NCBI GenBank assembly: GCA_036734085.1
Contig: DAIMZF010000062.1
Span: forward strand, 1-17,694
Reading direction: 5' to 3'
DNA: 17,694 nucleotides
DNA from: J038 sp036734085
Lineage (GTDB): Bacteria; Chloroflexota; Anaerolineae; Aggregatilineales; Phototrophicaceae
In this document: positions 1 to 6,810 of the stretch, in pieces
Numbering within the stretch: position 1 is the stretch's first letter
Layout: every line of letters starts with the position of its first letter
Made by a program: the position numbers and the translations under genes
The notes under the pieces: model-generated
Databases searched by the model: none
Told to the model about the DNA's origin: nothing
Seen by the model: the letters and a program-made list of their open reading frames with translations, nothing else

Positions 1-563
1 CTGGCATCCTGCCCGTTGATTGCCTCACCGTAATCACCCACACTGAGAAATAAATGTCCGTCTGCATCAAAGCGGATGTTGCCGCCATTGTGGATGAGTT
101 GCCCGTTTTCAATGGGTAGTTGCAACATCACTTCAAGGTCAGTGCCGATGCCGTCTTGTTCCGTAAAGCGGGCGATGGTGTTCGCAGGCCAATCACGGGT
201 CGTCCCGGCGGCGGTATAGACAATCCAGATATGGCTGTTTTGCTCATAATCCGGGTCAAGCGTAATGCCCAGCAATCCGCGCTCTACAAGGCCATCCACC
301 GCTACAGTAATCACGGGTTCGCGCTGTAGTTCCCCATCAGCAGAGACAACGCGCACTGCGCCACTGTTTTTTTCATTGTAGAATAAGCGGCCATCCGGCG
401 CGAAGGCCAACCCGGTTGGGAAGTTCGCGCTGACGTAGGGCGCGACAGTATAACGCACGCCGGAAGCCTCATCAATAAGCGTCAACGGCGTAATATTCTG
501 TGCGGATGCAGGCGCAAGCAGTAAACAGCTTAAAGCAATACCCAACAAGTAACGGCGCATCAT
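1..563 (-). CDS. PQQ-dependent sugar dehydrogenase (glucose/sorbosone dehydrogenase family), N-terminal part
   Basis: This is a partial gene: 187 codons are visible and the C-terminus lies beyond the left edge. Translation of the minus strand from the ATG at 563 gives a signal peptide (residues 1-21, positively charged MMRRY start, hydrophobic core, AS-AQ cleavage-like site). It then reads into the first blades of a beta-propeller. Family hallmarks are FPTGLAFAPDGRLFYNEKNS (residues 48-67), RGLLGITLDPDY (95-106) and HNGGNIRFDADGHLFLSVGD (158-177). By comparison with soluble PQQ glucose dehydrogenase, His158 aligns with the catalytic base. The expected role is extracytoplasmic oxidation of an aldose or related sugar using PQQ; the substrate cannot be told from this part. 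The start is supported by AAGGGA at 577-572, 8 nt upstream. A second ATG follows directly, at 560. Confidence 0.9.
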   Translation of the reverse strand, partial: MMRRYLLGIALSCLLLAPASAQNITPLTLIDEASGVRYTVAPYVSANFPTGLAFAPDGRLFYNEKNSGAVRVVSADGELQREPVITVAVDGLVERGLLGITLDPDYEQNSHIWIVYTAAGTTRDWPANTIARFTEQDGIGTDLEVMLQLPIENGQLIHNGGNIRFDADGHLFLSVGDYGEAINGQDA

Positions 564-633
564 ACATTAAATCCCTTAATCATGGTGATGAATACACTAT
601 GGTAGAGGTTACAAGCAGGTAGGGAAAGAATCA

Positions 634-669
634 AGCCGTGCTAAGCAAGTCTCACAACTTAGCACGGCT
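634..669 (-). terminator. Perfect 12-bp hairpin, candidate terminator of the SH3b/WD40 gene
   Basis: AGCCGTGCTAAG at 634-645 is the exact reverse complement of CTTAGCACGGCT at 658-669, with a 12-nt loop. Read on the minus strand it lies about 106 nt after the stop of the SH3b/WD40 gene and is followed by TGATTCTTTCCC, which is T-rich but not a clean U-run. It could act as a terminator or as an RNA-stabilising 3' structure. It separates that gene from the downstream sugar dehydrogenase gene. Confidence 0.55.
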
Positions 670-775
670 AAAAGATTCAAATAGGATGAGCAACACATGG
701 TCAGCTTATCAGGCGAAAACCTCCGCAGGAAGCCAACATGATAAACAAACCATCCGCATCATTCATCACTTCATG

Positions 776-2980
776 CTAGCGTACATCCAGTAAAACCAGA
801 TTGCCCGCCCCATCACCTACTGCTAAGGTGCGGTTATCCCGTGCAAAGGCGAAGCTGGATACGCCGTTCACAAAGCCTGTGAATGTTTCAATCTCTTTGT
901 TGTCGACAACATCCCACAGGATAGTGCTATCGTCAGCAGTGCCAAGTGCCAGGAACGCCCCATTCGGGCTAAAGGCAAAACTGGTTATTGTGCCTGCCAC
1001 GCCGATTTCTGCTTGCGGTGCGCCGGTCTGGGCATCCAGCAGAGTAACCACCGCGTCGCTATCTGGCGTGGTTTGGGCGATTAACGCGATGCGGCCATCC
1101 GGTGCAAAAACGATGTCCACCACCGCGATTAGCTCTAGCTGTAGTAGAGATGTCATCAGCACGGTGTCATACACCACCACTTCGCCTTCAATACCAGCGA
1201 CAGCCAGCAGACGCCCATCCGCATCAAAGGCGATGTTCCTCACAGAACTCTCTGACGCGAAAGTTTCCAGCAAGTCGCCAGTCTGCAAACTAAAGAAGTT
1301 CACCCCATAGGACAAGCACCCGGCATCACCCGCCTGCAAGCATCCACCCACCGCCACAACATCCCACAGGGGGCTAACGGCGACATCAGCGATATAGGGC
1401 GCAACCATGCCGCTTTCAAAGCGTGCCAGAATTGCGTTTTCGCTCCATAAGGTGATGGCATAATCCGTGCCCGCCGTGACCGTTAATCGACTATCCGGCT
1501 GATAGTCCACAAACGTCAGTTGTACATCTGGGCGTTGTACGAAGACCTCATTAACATCTTCACCAGTCGCTGTATCCCATGTACGGATGAAGCTATCTGA
1601 ACCATTCGCAACGGCTACGGCGGTGTTATCGGGCGTAAAGCTGATGTGCGCGACTCTGTCACCGGTCTGTACACGGCCAATTTCCGCGCTAACATCCAAT
1701 AACGGCGGGGCAAAGCGCACGCCCGGTGGTTGGACACGCGGCTCCGTATAATAGCCAACCTCTGCATCACTTTCCGCCATCCAGCCGATGACGTTATTCA
1801 GGACAATCTGCCACCATATGCGCCTGCCTTCACATACTGGCCCGGCTAAGACGATAACATTTGTTCCCGCAGGCATCTCAAAAATCAGCGAAGATTGATT
1901 GATGTCTGGCGAACTACGGACGCGCAAGCCATCAAACGTCACAGAGGCTTGACCACCAGCCACCAGACGCGGCGGTAAAAAGTCAGCATAACCCACCGGG
2001 CATCCGGTCGCACTGGGCGCAACGCTGATGTTAAACTGCTGTCCTTGTGCATCTGTTGTGACGTTTGTATCCGTCACAGGCAGGCCGCTACAGTTCGTAC
2101 CAGCAATAGATGATACAGATGCGGATACCCAACCGCTACCTTCGGGCACAATGCTCACCTGATACCACAGGTCATTTGCGTTAGATGTACGGCCTATTGC
2201 TAACACAGATTGCCCGGTGGTAATCTCTCGTAGAATTGCCCCATTTAAAGATGGCGCTGTGCGTACCCGTGCGCGGATAGCAGTCAGCATACACTGAGCG
2301 CCCGTCTGTGTTGTGCCTTCAACGACATTAGAGGTCACCGGGATATTGTTGCACCCTGCACCGCTTAAGTTTACTTCGGCCAGGCTCACCCAGCCGTTTT
2401 GGTTACCCACCTGCACTTGATAATGGCTGGTGTTTGCCGTGCGCCCGATAACCTGCACGTTGCTCAGGTTACGTAAATAGGCTAAGGGGTTGTTTCCGCT
2501 TTGCACAGGTTGCGGATAGATTGCGCCGTCGCGTCCCGGTAGGCTGGACGCGCTACAAGCGGGCACAATCTCGATTTGTGGCGGTGACGTTGGGCCACCA
2601 ATGCCACCCACAACACCCAAGCGAGAGTCGCATGGCAAGGAGATACTAAGCGTCCCCCCCGTTGAATACCCTAAATGCACGATGAATGTGCCCAGATTTT
2701 GGTAGGTGATTTCCACCCGGTACGGTTGCAGGTAATAGCCTAAATTGTAACTGGCAACCAATGGACACCCCAAAGAGCCGTCATTGGTAGACAGCGAATA
2801 GGTATACTGCCAGCTACGAGGTTGGCCGGATGTAGGATAAAACTGTTTGACAACAGCATCCGCACCTCTGACTATATCAGCATCTGTTTGATAGCTGGGG
2901 CTTGCCTGGTTGTTACCAGATGCGACAGATGCCCCCAATACAAATAAAATGAGCGAGAAAATTAAAACAAATTTGTTCAC
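776..2980 (-). CDS. Secreted protein with three SH3b-like domains and a seven-bladed WD40 propeller
   Basis: This is a 734-residue exported protein of unknown specific function. The start is GTG at 2980, supported by an upstream AAAAGG and by an immediate signal peptide (residues 1-22, MNKFVLIFSLILFVLGASVA). Residues 30-125 form an unrecognised N-terminal region. Three bacterial SH3-like segments follow at about 140-210, 230-303 and 345-412, recognisable from RxRVRTAPS/LRVRSSPD starts and WYQV..GWVS/WWQIV..GWMAE ends. Residues 437-733 contain seven WD40-type blades, at about 437-474, 486-515, 525-569, 578-606, 619-653, 663-691 and 705-733, each with a F(S/A)PDGR-like turn and WD/YD/LD ending. 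Seven blades would close a complete propeller. Cysteines are frequent, consistent with an oxidising extracytoplasmic location. SH3b modules in other proteins bind cell-wall peptides or glycans, so a wall- or surface-associated scaffold is a reasonable guess. No catalytic motif is seen. Confidence 0.88.
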   Translation of the reverse strand: MNKFVLIFSLILFVLGASVASGNNQASPSYQTDADIVRGADAVVKQFYPTSGQPRSWQYTYSLSTNDGSLGCPLVASYNLGYYLQPYRVEITYQNLGTFIVHLGYSTGGTLSISLPCDSRLGVVGGIGGPTSPPQIEIVPACSASSLPGRDGAIYPQPVQSGNNPLAYLRNLSNVQVIGRTANTSHYQVQVGNQNGWVSLAEVNLSGAGCNNIPVTSNVVEGTTQTGAQCMLTAIRARVRTAPSLNGAILREITTGQSVLAIGRTSNANDLWYQVSIVPEGSGWVSASVSSIAGTNCSGLPVTDTNVTTDAQGQQFNISVAPSATGCPVGYADFLPPRLVAGGQASVTFDGLRVRSSPDINQSSLIFEMPAGTNVIVLAGPVCEGRRIWWQIVLNNVIGWMAESDAEVGYYTEPRVQPPGVRFAPPLLDVSAEIGRVQTGDRVAHISFTPDNTAVAVANGSDSFIRTWDTATGEDVNEVFVQRPDVQLTFVDYQPDSRLTVTAGTDYAITLWSENAILARFESGMVAPYIADVAVSPLWDVVAVGGCLQAGDAGCLSYGVNFFSLQTGDLLETFASESSVRNIAFDADGRLLAVAGIEGEVVVYDTVLMTSLLQLELIAVVDIVFAPDGRIALIAQTTPDSDAVVTLLDAQTGAPQAEIGVAGTITSFAFSPNGAFLALGTADDSTILWDVVDNKEIETFTGFVNGVSSFAFARDNRTLAVGDGAGNLVLLDVR

Positions 2981-3088
2981 GGTGTATTGCCTTTTGTTAG
3001 ATAGCTAAGTCGTTCCTTTAAGTATAAAGAAGTTAAAGGATATAAGGTGATAAAAAGCTATAAAAACTTTGTCATCAAAAGTAACGCT

Positions 3089-3116
3089 TTGAGAAATGGC
3101 CGGAATCAGTCATAAT
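3089..3116 (+). promoter_or_regulatory. Predicted sigma-70-type promoter for the ileS leader and ileS
   Basis: TTGAGA at 3089-3094 matches the -35 consensus at 5 of 6 bases. CATAAT at 3111-3116 matches the -10 consensus at 5 of 6. The spacer is 16 bp. Transcription would begin near 3123, giving an untranslated leader of about 150 nt ahead of ileS that contains the 25-codon upstream ORF. Predicted by eye only. Confidence 0.55.
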
Positions 3117-3156
3117 GTGACCATCATTCATCACAATAATGTAAGGAGGTGCCACC

Positions 3157-3234
3157 GTGGCAGTGAGTGGACTTAAGGCGCTCACTCTGCGGCTGATTGC
3201 CCTACGAATACCCGCGCTGTTAGGTGATTCATAA
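3157..3234 (+). CDS. Putative 25-residue leader peptide upstream of ileS
   Basis: A GTG at 3157 sits 7 nt after AAGGAGG (3143-3149), the strongest Shine-Dalgarno sequence seen in the window, and opens 25 codons ending in TAA at 3232-3234. The predicted peptide is rich in branched-chain residues: seven Leu, two Ile (ATT at residue 14, ATA at residue 18) and one Val. Its C-terminal half reads LRLIALRIPALLGDS. The ORF ends 42 nt before the ileS start. The GTG overlaps a small hairpin (TGCCA 3150-3154 with TGGCA 3158-3162). The ATA isoleucine codon lies inside the 5' arm of a longer inverted repeat. Its position ahead of an isoleucyl-tRNA synthetase gene suggests a regulatory leader peptide. It could instead be a chance ORF; conservation is untested. 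Confidence 0.5.
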   Translation: MAVSGLKALTLRLIALRIPALLGDS

Positions 3235-3251
3235 CCCGTTGCCCGTATTCG
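3204..3251 (+). promoter_or_regulatory. Inverted repeat in the ileS leader overlapping the leader ORF
   Basis: ACGAATAC at 3204-3211 is the exact reverse complement of GTATTCGT at 3244-3251, enclosing 32 nt that include the leader ORF stop codon. A second, upstream pairing AGTGAG (3162-3167) with CTCACT (3181-3186) lies inside the ORF. A ribosome paused at the ATA codon (3208-3210) would block the downstream stem. There is no U-run after the 3' arm, so a simple intrinsic attenuator is not evident. The ileS ribosome binding site (AGGAGAG, 3267-3273) lies outside the stem. The control mechanism, if any, is unknown. Confidence 0.4.
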
Positions 3252-3276
3252 TTAAAACAAACTATCAGGAGAGCGT

Positions 3277-6200
3277 ATGTTTAAGGCAGTCAGCCCCAAA
3301 GTTGACATCAATGATTTAGAAAAAGATGTGCTAGACCTGTGGAGGCGTAAGCGCGTCTTCCAGCGCACAACCGAAGAGCGTGCCGGTAGCCCCAACTTCG
3401 TTTTTTACGAAGGGCCGCCCACCGCCAATGGTAAACCCGGTAGCCACCATGTGCTGGCACGGGCATTTAAAGATATGTTCCCGCGCTATAAGACCATGCG
3501 CGGTTATCATGTGTTGCGTAAAGGCGGCTGGGACACACACGGCTTACCTGTAGAAATTGCCGTGCAGAAAGAACTCGGCATTGAGCATAAGAGTGAAATC
3601 GAAGCCTATGGCGTCGCGGAATTCAACAAAAAATGCCGTGATAGCGTCTTTCGTAACATCACTGACTGGGAAAAACTGACGGAGCGTATCGCGTTCTGGG
3701 TGAACCTTGATGAGGCTTACGTCACGTTTACCAACGATTACATCGAGTCGGTATGGTGGATCCTCCAGCAATTGTGGAAGAAAGATTTATTGTATCGCGG
3801 GTATAAAATTGTGCCGTATTCCACCCATGCCGGGACGGTATTGAGCAGTCACGAAGTCGCGCTTGGCTACAAAGAAGTAGACGACCCAAGCGTGTTTGTA
3901 CGCTTCCCGTTACGCGATAAGCCCGGTGTGTATCTGCTGGCATGGACGACCACCCCTTGGACGCTACCCGGCAACGTGGCATTGGCTGTCGGCGCGGATA
4001 TTGAGTATGTGCAGGTCGAAGGCCCGGCGCAGGACGGCGACGGTACAGAGCAACTCATCCTGGCAAAAAGCCTGTTTGAGCGCGTGCTGAACGAGCCGGA
4101 AAATTACAAAGTCGTCAAGACGATGAAGGGTAAAGATTTAGTCGGCACGCACTACAGCCCGCTTTATACCTTCCTGCCTGTTGAAGATGGCAAGGATTAT
4201 GCTTATGTGGTCGCCGGGGATTTTGTCAGCACGGAAGACGGCACAGGTATCGTACACATCGCGCCCGCCTTCGGTGAGGACGATATGGCGCTGGGCCAGG
4301 CCAATGACCTGCCCTTGCTGATGACGGTCAACAACGAGGGTAAATTCATCGACGCTGTGACCAAGTTTCGCGGATTGTGGTTTAAAGATGCAGACCCGGA
4401 AATTGTGCGCGATTTAAAAGAACGCGGCCTGATGTACAAGGTCATGCGTTATTCACACAACTATCCGCACAGTTGGCGCACAGGCGAACCCTTGATGTAT
4501 GTCGCTCGTGAAACATGGTACATCCGCGCATCGCAGTTTAAAGAGCGCATGATGGCCGCCAATGACAAAATCAACTGGGTGCCGGGTCACATTCAATCCG
4601 GGCGCTTTGGCAACTGGCTGGAAAACCTTAAGGATTGGGCGCTGGGGCGTGAGCGTTTCTGGGGTACGCCGCTTCCGATTTGGGTGGATGACCAGAACGG
4701 AGATATGCTGTGCGTGGGAAGCGTGGCCGAGCTTGAGCAGTTAACCGGGCAAGACCACACCGAGCTAGACTTGCACCGTCCTTATGTGGACGACATCACC
4801 TTCCCGAACCCCAACGGCACAGGCGGCACAATGCGCCGTGTGCCGGAAGTCATTGACGTGTGGTTTGACAGTGGCGCGATGCCGGTTGCTCAGTGGGGTT
4901 ATCCGCATCGCAATCAGGAGATGTTCGCGCAACAATACCCTGCGGATTACATCTGCGAAGCCATCGACCAAACACGCGGCTGGTTTTATACGCTTCATGC
5001 TATCAGCGTGATGTTGTTCGACCAACCAGCGTTTAAAAATGTCATCTGTCTGGGTCACATCATGCACGAAGATGGCAAGAAGATGTCCAAAAGTCTGGGG
5101 AACATCGTAGACCCCTGGGATGTGCTGGACGTGTACGGCGCGGATGCCTTCCGGTGGTATATGTACACCGCCAGCCCGCCCGGTGAAAGCCGCCGCTTTA
5201 GCGTGAGTCTGGTAGGTGAAGTCGTCAAGAAGTTCTGGTCTACGCTGTGGAATACCTATAGCTTCTTTGTGACCTATGCCAACATCGATGGTTGGACTCC
5301 GGCCAGTGATGCGCCCCCTGTGGAGGAACGTGACCTGCTAGATCGTTGGGTGCTAGCGGAACTGCATACGCTGACAAAGCGTGTCACGGAGGCTTACGAG
5401 ACCTTCGACGCGACCAACGCCACTCGCCCGGTACAGGAATTTGTGGACGGACTGAGCAATTGGTATCTGCGTTTAGGCCGTCGGCGCTTCTGGAAGTCCG
5501 AGAGCGACAACGATAAGATGGCCGCTTATGCGACATTATACGAATGTCTGGTCACGGTGAGTAAGCTCATCGCACCGGCCATGCCCTTCTTAAGTGAAGC
5601 GCTGTATCAAAATCTTGTCATGGAGTCAGACTCGACACAGACCGACAGTGTGCATCTGGCGGCGTGGCCGGAATACAACGTGAATTTAATCAATGTGCCT
5701 CTGCTGGACGAGATGGATTTAGTCCGGCGTTTGGTCAGTTTGGGTTTAGCCGGGCGCAATAATCATCTGGGTGAAGATGGCCGCCCTGCTCCCATTGGTG
5801 TGCGTCAGCCTTTAGCGGAAGTCAGATTCTACATCAGCGAAGCGGAAGCAACCGTCCTGAATGACTACGCGGAACTCATCAAAGGGGAGTTGAATGTGAA
5901 GGCGGTCAGCCGTTTGGCGGATGCGTCAGAAGCGGCTACCTATGCTCTGAACCCCTTACCAGCAAAATTAGGGCGCAAGCTCGGCGGGGACTTCCCGAAG
6001 GTGCAGAAGATGTTCCGCGAAGGCGACGCCGAGAGCGTGACCGCATGGGCGCAAACACTGGAATCCGGCCAGAATATCGTGCTAGAGTTAGACGGCAAAT
6101 CATACGAAATCACGCCGGAGGAATGTGAAGTCAAGTTCAACGCGGCGGAAGGCTTCGCGGTGGCGCAGGAACGCGGGTACGTGGCGGCTGTTGATGTCCG

Positions 6201-6501
6201 CCTGACGCCCGACCTCGTCCGCGAAGGGTTAGCGCGGGAGTTGGTGCGCCGTGTGCAGACGCTCCGCAAAGATGCGGATTTTGACATCTCGGATAATATC
6301 GAGCTTGTTTACAGCGCAACGGGTGAATTAGCACAGGCCGCCGAACAATTCGCGGACTACATCAAAGCAGAAACGCTTGCAGTCAGCATGGCTCCGATGA
6401 ATGGTACAGAGGGCTATATGATTGCAGATTTTAAGGGTGAGCGTGACGTGAAAAATCTCGGCGGAGAACTTACCATCGGCGTAAAGCGTATCGCCAAGTA
6501 A
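3277..6501 (+). CDS. ileS: Isoleucyl-tRNA synthetase, type 2 (IleRS2-like), with GSHH in place of HxGH
   Basis: This enzyme charges tRNA-Ile with isoleucine using ATP in the cytoplasm. The 1074-residue length fits the long eukaryote-like type 2 enzymes. Visible signatures: PPTANGKPGSHHVLAR (47-62), where the class I HxGH motif is replaced by GSHH (55-58); GGWDTHGLPVE (83-93); the CP1 editing domain with the threonine-rich WTTTPWTLPGN (223-233) and GTGIVHIAPAFGEDD (322-336); IDVWFDSG (526-533); and KMSKS (602-606), followed by the anticodon-binding and C-terminal domains. No C-terminal zinc-type CxxC pair is seen, as expected for type 2. The editing site looks intact. The start ATG has AGGAGAG at 3267-3273. 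The gene is preceded by a promoter and leader ORF and followed by an intrinsic terminator, so it is probably transcribed alone. Type 2 enzymes are known for resistance to the inhibitor mupirocin. Confidence 0.97.
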   Translation: MFKAVSPKVDINDLEKDVLDLWRRKRVFQRTTEERAGSPNFVFYEGPPTANGKPGSHHVLARAFKDMFPRYKTMRGYHVLRKGGWDTHGLPVEIAVQKELGIEHKSEIEAYGVAEFNKKCRDSVFRNITDWEKLTERIAFWVNLDEAYVTFTNDYIESVWWILQQLWKKDLLYRGYKIVPYSTHAGTVLSSHEVALGYKEVDDPSVFVRFPLRDKPGVYLLAWTTTPWTLPGNVALAVGADIEYVQVEGPAQDGDGTEQLILAKSLFERVLNEPENYKVVKTMKGKDLVGTHYSPLYTFLPVEDGKDYAYVVAGDFVSTEDGTGIVHIAPAFGEDDMALGQANDLPLLMTVNNEGKFIDAVTKFRGLWFKDADPEIVRDLKERGLMYKVMRYSHNYPHSWRTGEPLMYVARETWYIRASQFKERMMAANDKINWVPGHIQSGRFGNWLENLKDWALGRERFWGTPLPIWVDDQNGDMLCVGSVAELEQLTGQDHTELDLHRPYVDDITFPNPNGTGGTMRRVPEVIDVWFDSGAMPVAQWGYPHRNQEMFAQQYPADYICEAIDQTRGWFYTLHAISVMLFDQPAFKNVICLGHIMHEDGKKMSKSLGNIVDPWDVLDVYGADAFRWYMYTASPPGESRRFSVSLVGEVVKKFWSTLWNTYSFFVTYANIDGWTPASDAPPVEERDLLDRWVLAELHTLTKRVTEAYETFDATNATRPVQEFVDGLSNWYLRLGRRRFWKSESDNDKMAAYATLYECLVTVSKLIAPAMPFLSEALYQNLVMESDSTQTDSVHLAAWPEYNVNLINVPLLDEMDLVRRLVSLGLAGRNNHLGEDGRPAPIGVRQPLAEVRFYISEAEATVLNDYAELIKGELNVKAVSRLADASEAATYALNPLPAKLGRKLGGDFPKVQKMFREGDAESVTAWAQTLESGQNIVLELDGKSYEITPEECEVKFNAAEGFAVAQERGYVAAVDVRLTPDLVREGLARELVRRVQTLRKDADFDISDNIELVYSATGELAQAAEQFADYIKAETLAVSMAPMNGTEGYMIADFKGERDVKNLGGELTIGVKRIAK

Positions 6502-6529
6502 CACCTCATCCTGCACGGATTTTTTCATC

Positions 6530-6560
6530 AAACAGGGATGATGCATGTCTCCCTGTTTTT
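6530..6560 (+). terminator. Intrinsic terminator of ileS
   Basis: AAACAGGGA at 6530-6538 pairs perfectly with TCCCTGTTT at 6550-6558 across an 11-nt loop, and the T-run continues to 6560. It starts 28 nt after the ileS stop codon. This is a textbook Rho-independent terminator. Confidence 0.9.
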
Positions 6561-6746
6561 GATTCGCATGTTTGAGCAGTACAGTTTTCGGGACGGTTCT
6601 GTCACAGTTCCGGCACGGCAGAAGGTTATAGTGGCAATAAGCGTTCTGTGCACGTCGCTGGACGCAGTGTAGACTAACCCTCTACATGCATTAATCGCAT
6701 GGGTAAGGGGTTATCGCTCTTTATCCTAACGATTCCCCTCTGTTTG
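6561..6746. other. Non-coding convergent gap between ileS and carB, with several potential hairpins
   Basis: No convincing gene is seen here. The right half has successive inverted repeats. GTGTAGA (6667-6673) pairs with TCTACAT (6681-6687), including one G-T. CATGC (6685-6689) pairs with GCATG (6697-6701) and competes with the first stem. AGGGG (6706-6710) pairs with CCCCT (6735-6739), with a nested ATCG (6713-6716)/CGAT (6730-6733). Together with the hairpin at 6747-6775 this could be the 3' untranslated end of carB or a small structured RNA. There is no tRNA-like T-arm or acceptor stem. The left half (6561-6660) shows nothing recognisable. Confidence 0.4.
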
Positions 6747-6775
6747 TGGGACGAGTGAAACACCTGCTCGTCCCA
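6747..6775 (-). terminator. Perfect 9-bp hairpin, candidate carB terminator
   Basis: TGGGACGAG at 6747-6755 pairs exactly with CTCGTCCCA at 6767-6775 over an 11-nt loop. It lies 35 nt beyond the carB stop on the minus strand. On that strand the following sequence is CAAACAG, not a U-run; on the plus strand it is TCTTTAATGG. It therefore may serve either strand, or act as a 3'-end stabilising structure. Confidence 0.5.
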
Positions 6776-6810
6776 TCTTTAATGGCAACAACCTATACTT
6801 CCGACGGGTA

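Noticed and set aside
801..1310. 169-codon plus-strand ORF
   Set aside because: It lies wholly antisense to the WD40 propeller, has low-complexity Ser/Ala/Lys/Pro composition and no domain. It is a shadow of the real gene.
3123..3276. A T-box riboswitch in the ileS leader
   Set aside because: The conserved T-box sequence with TGGNACC is not present. The TGGACT near 3168 does not match it, and no terminator/antiterminator pair with a U-run is seen.
6590..6740. A tRNA gene in the ileS-carB gap
   Set aside because: There are hairpins but no GTTCGA-type T-loop, no matching acceptor stem and no cloverleaf arrangement.
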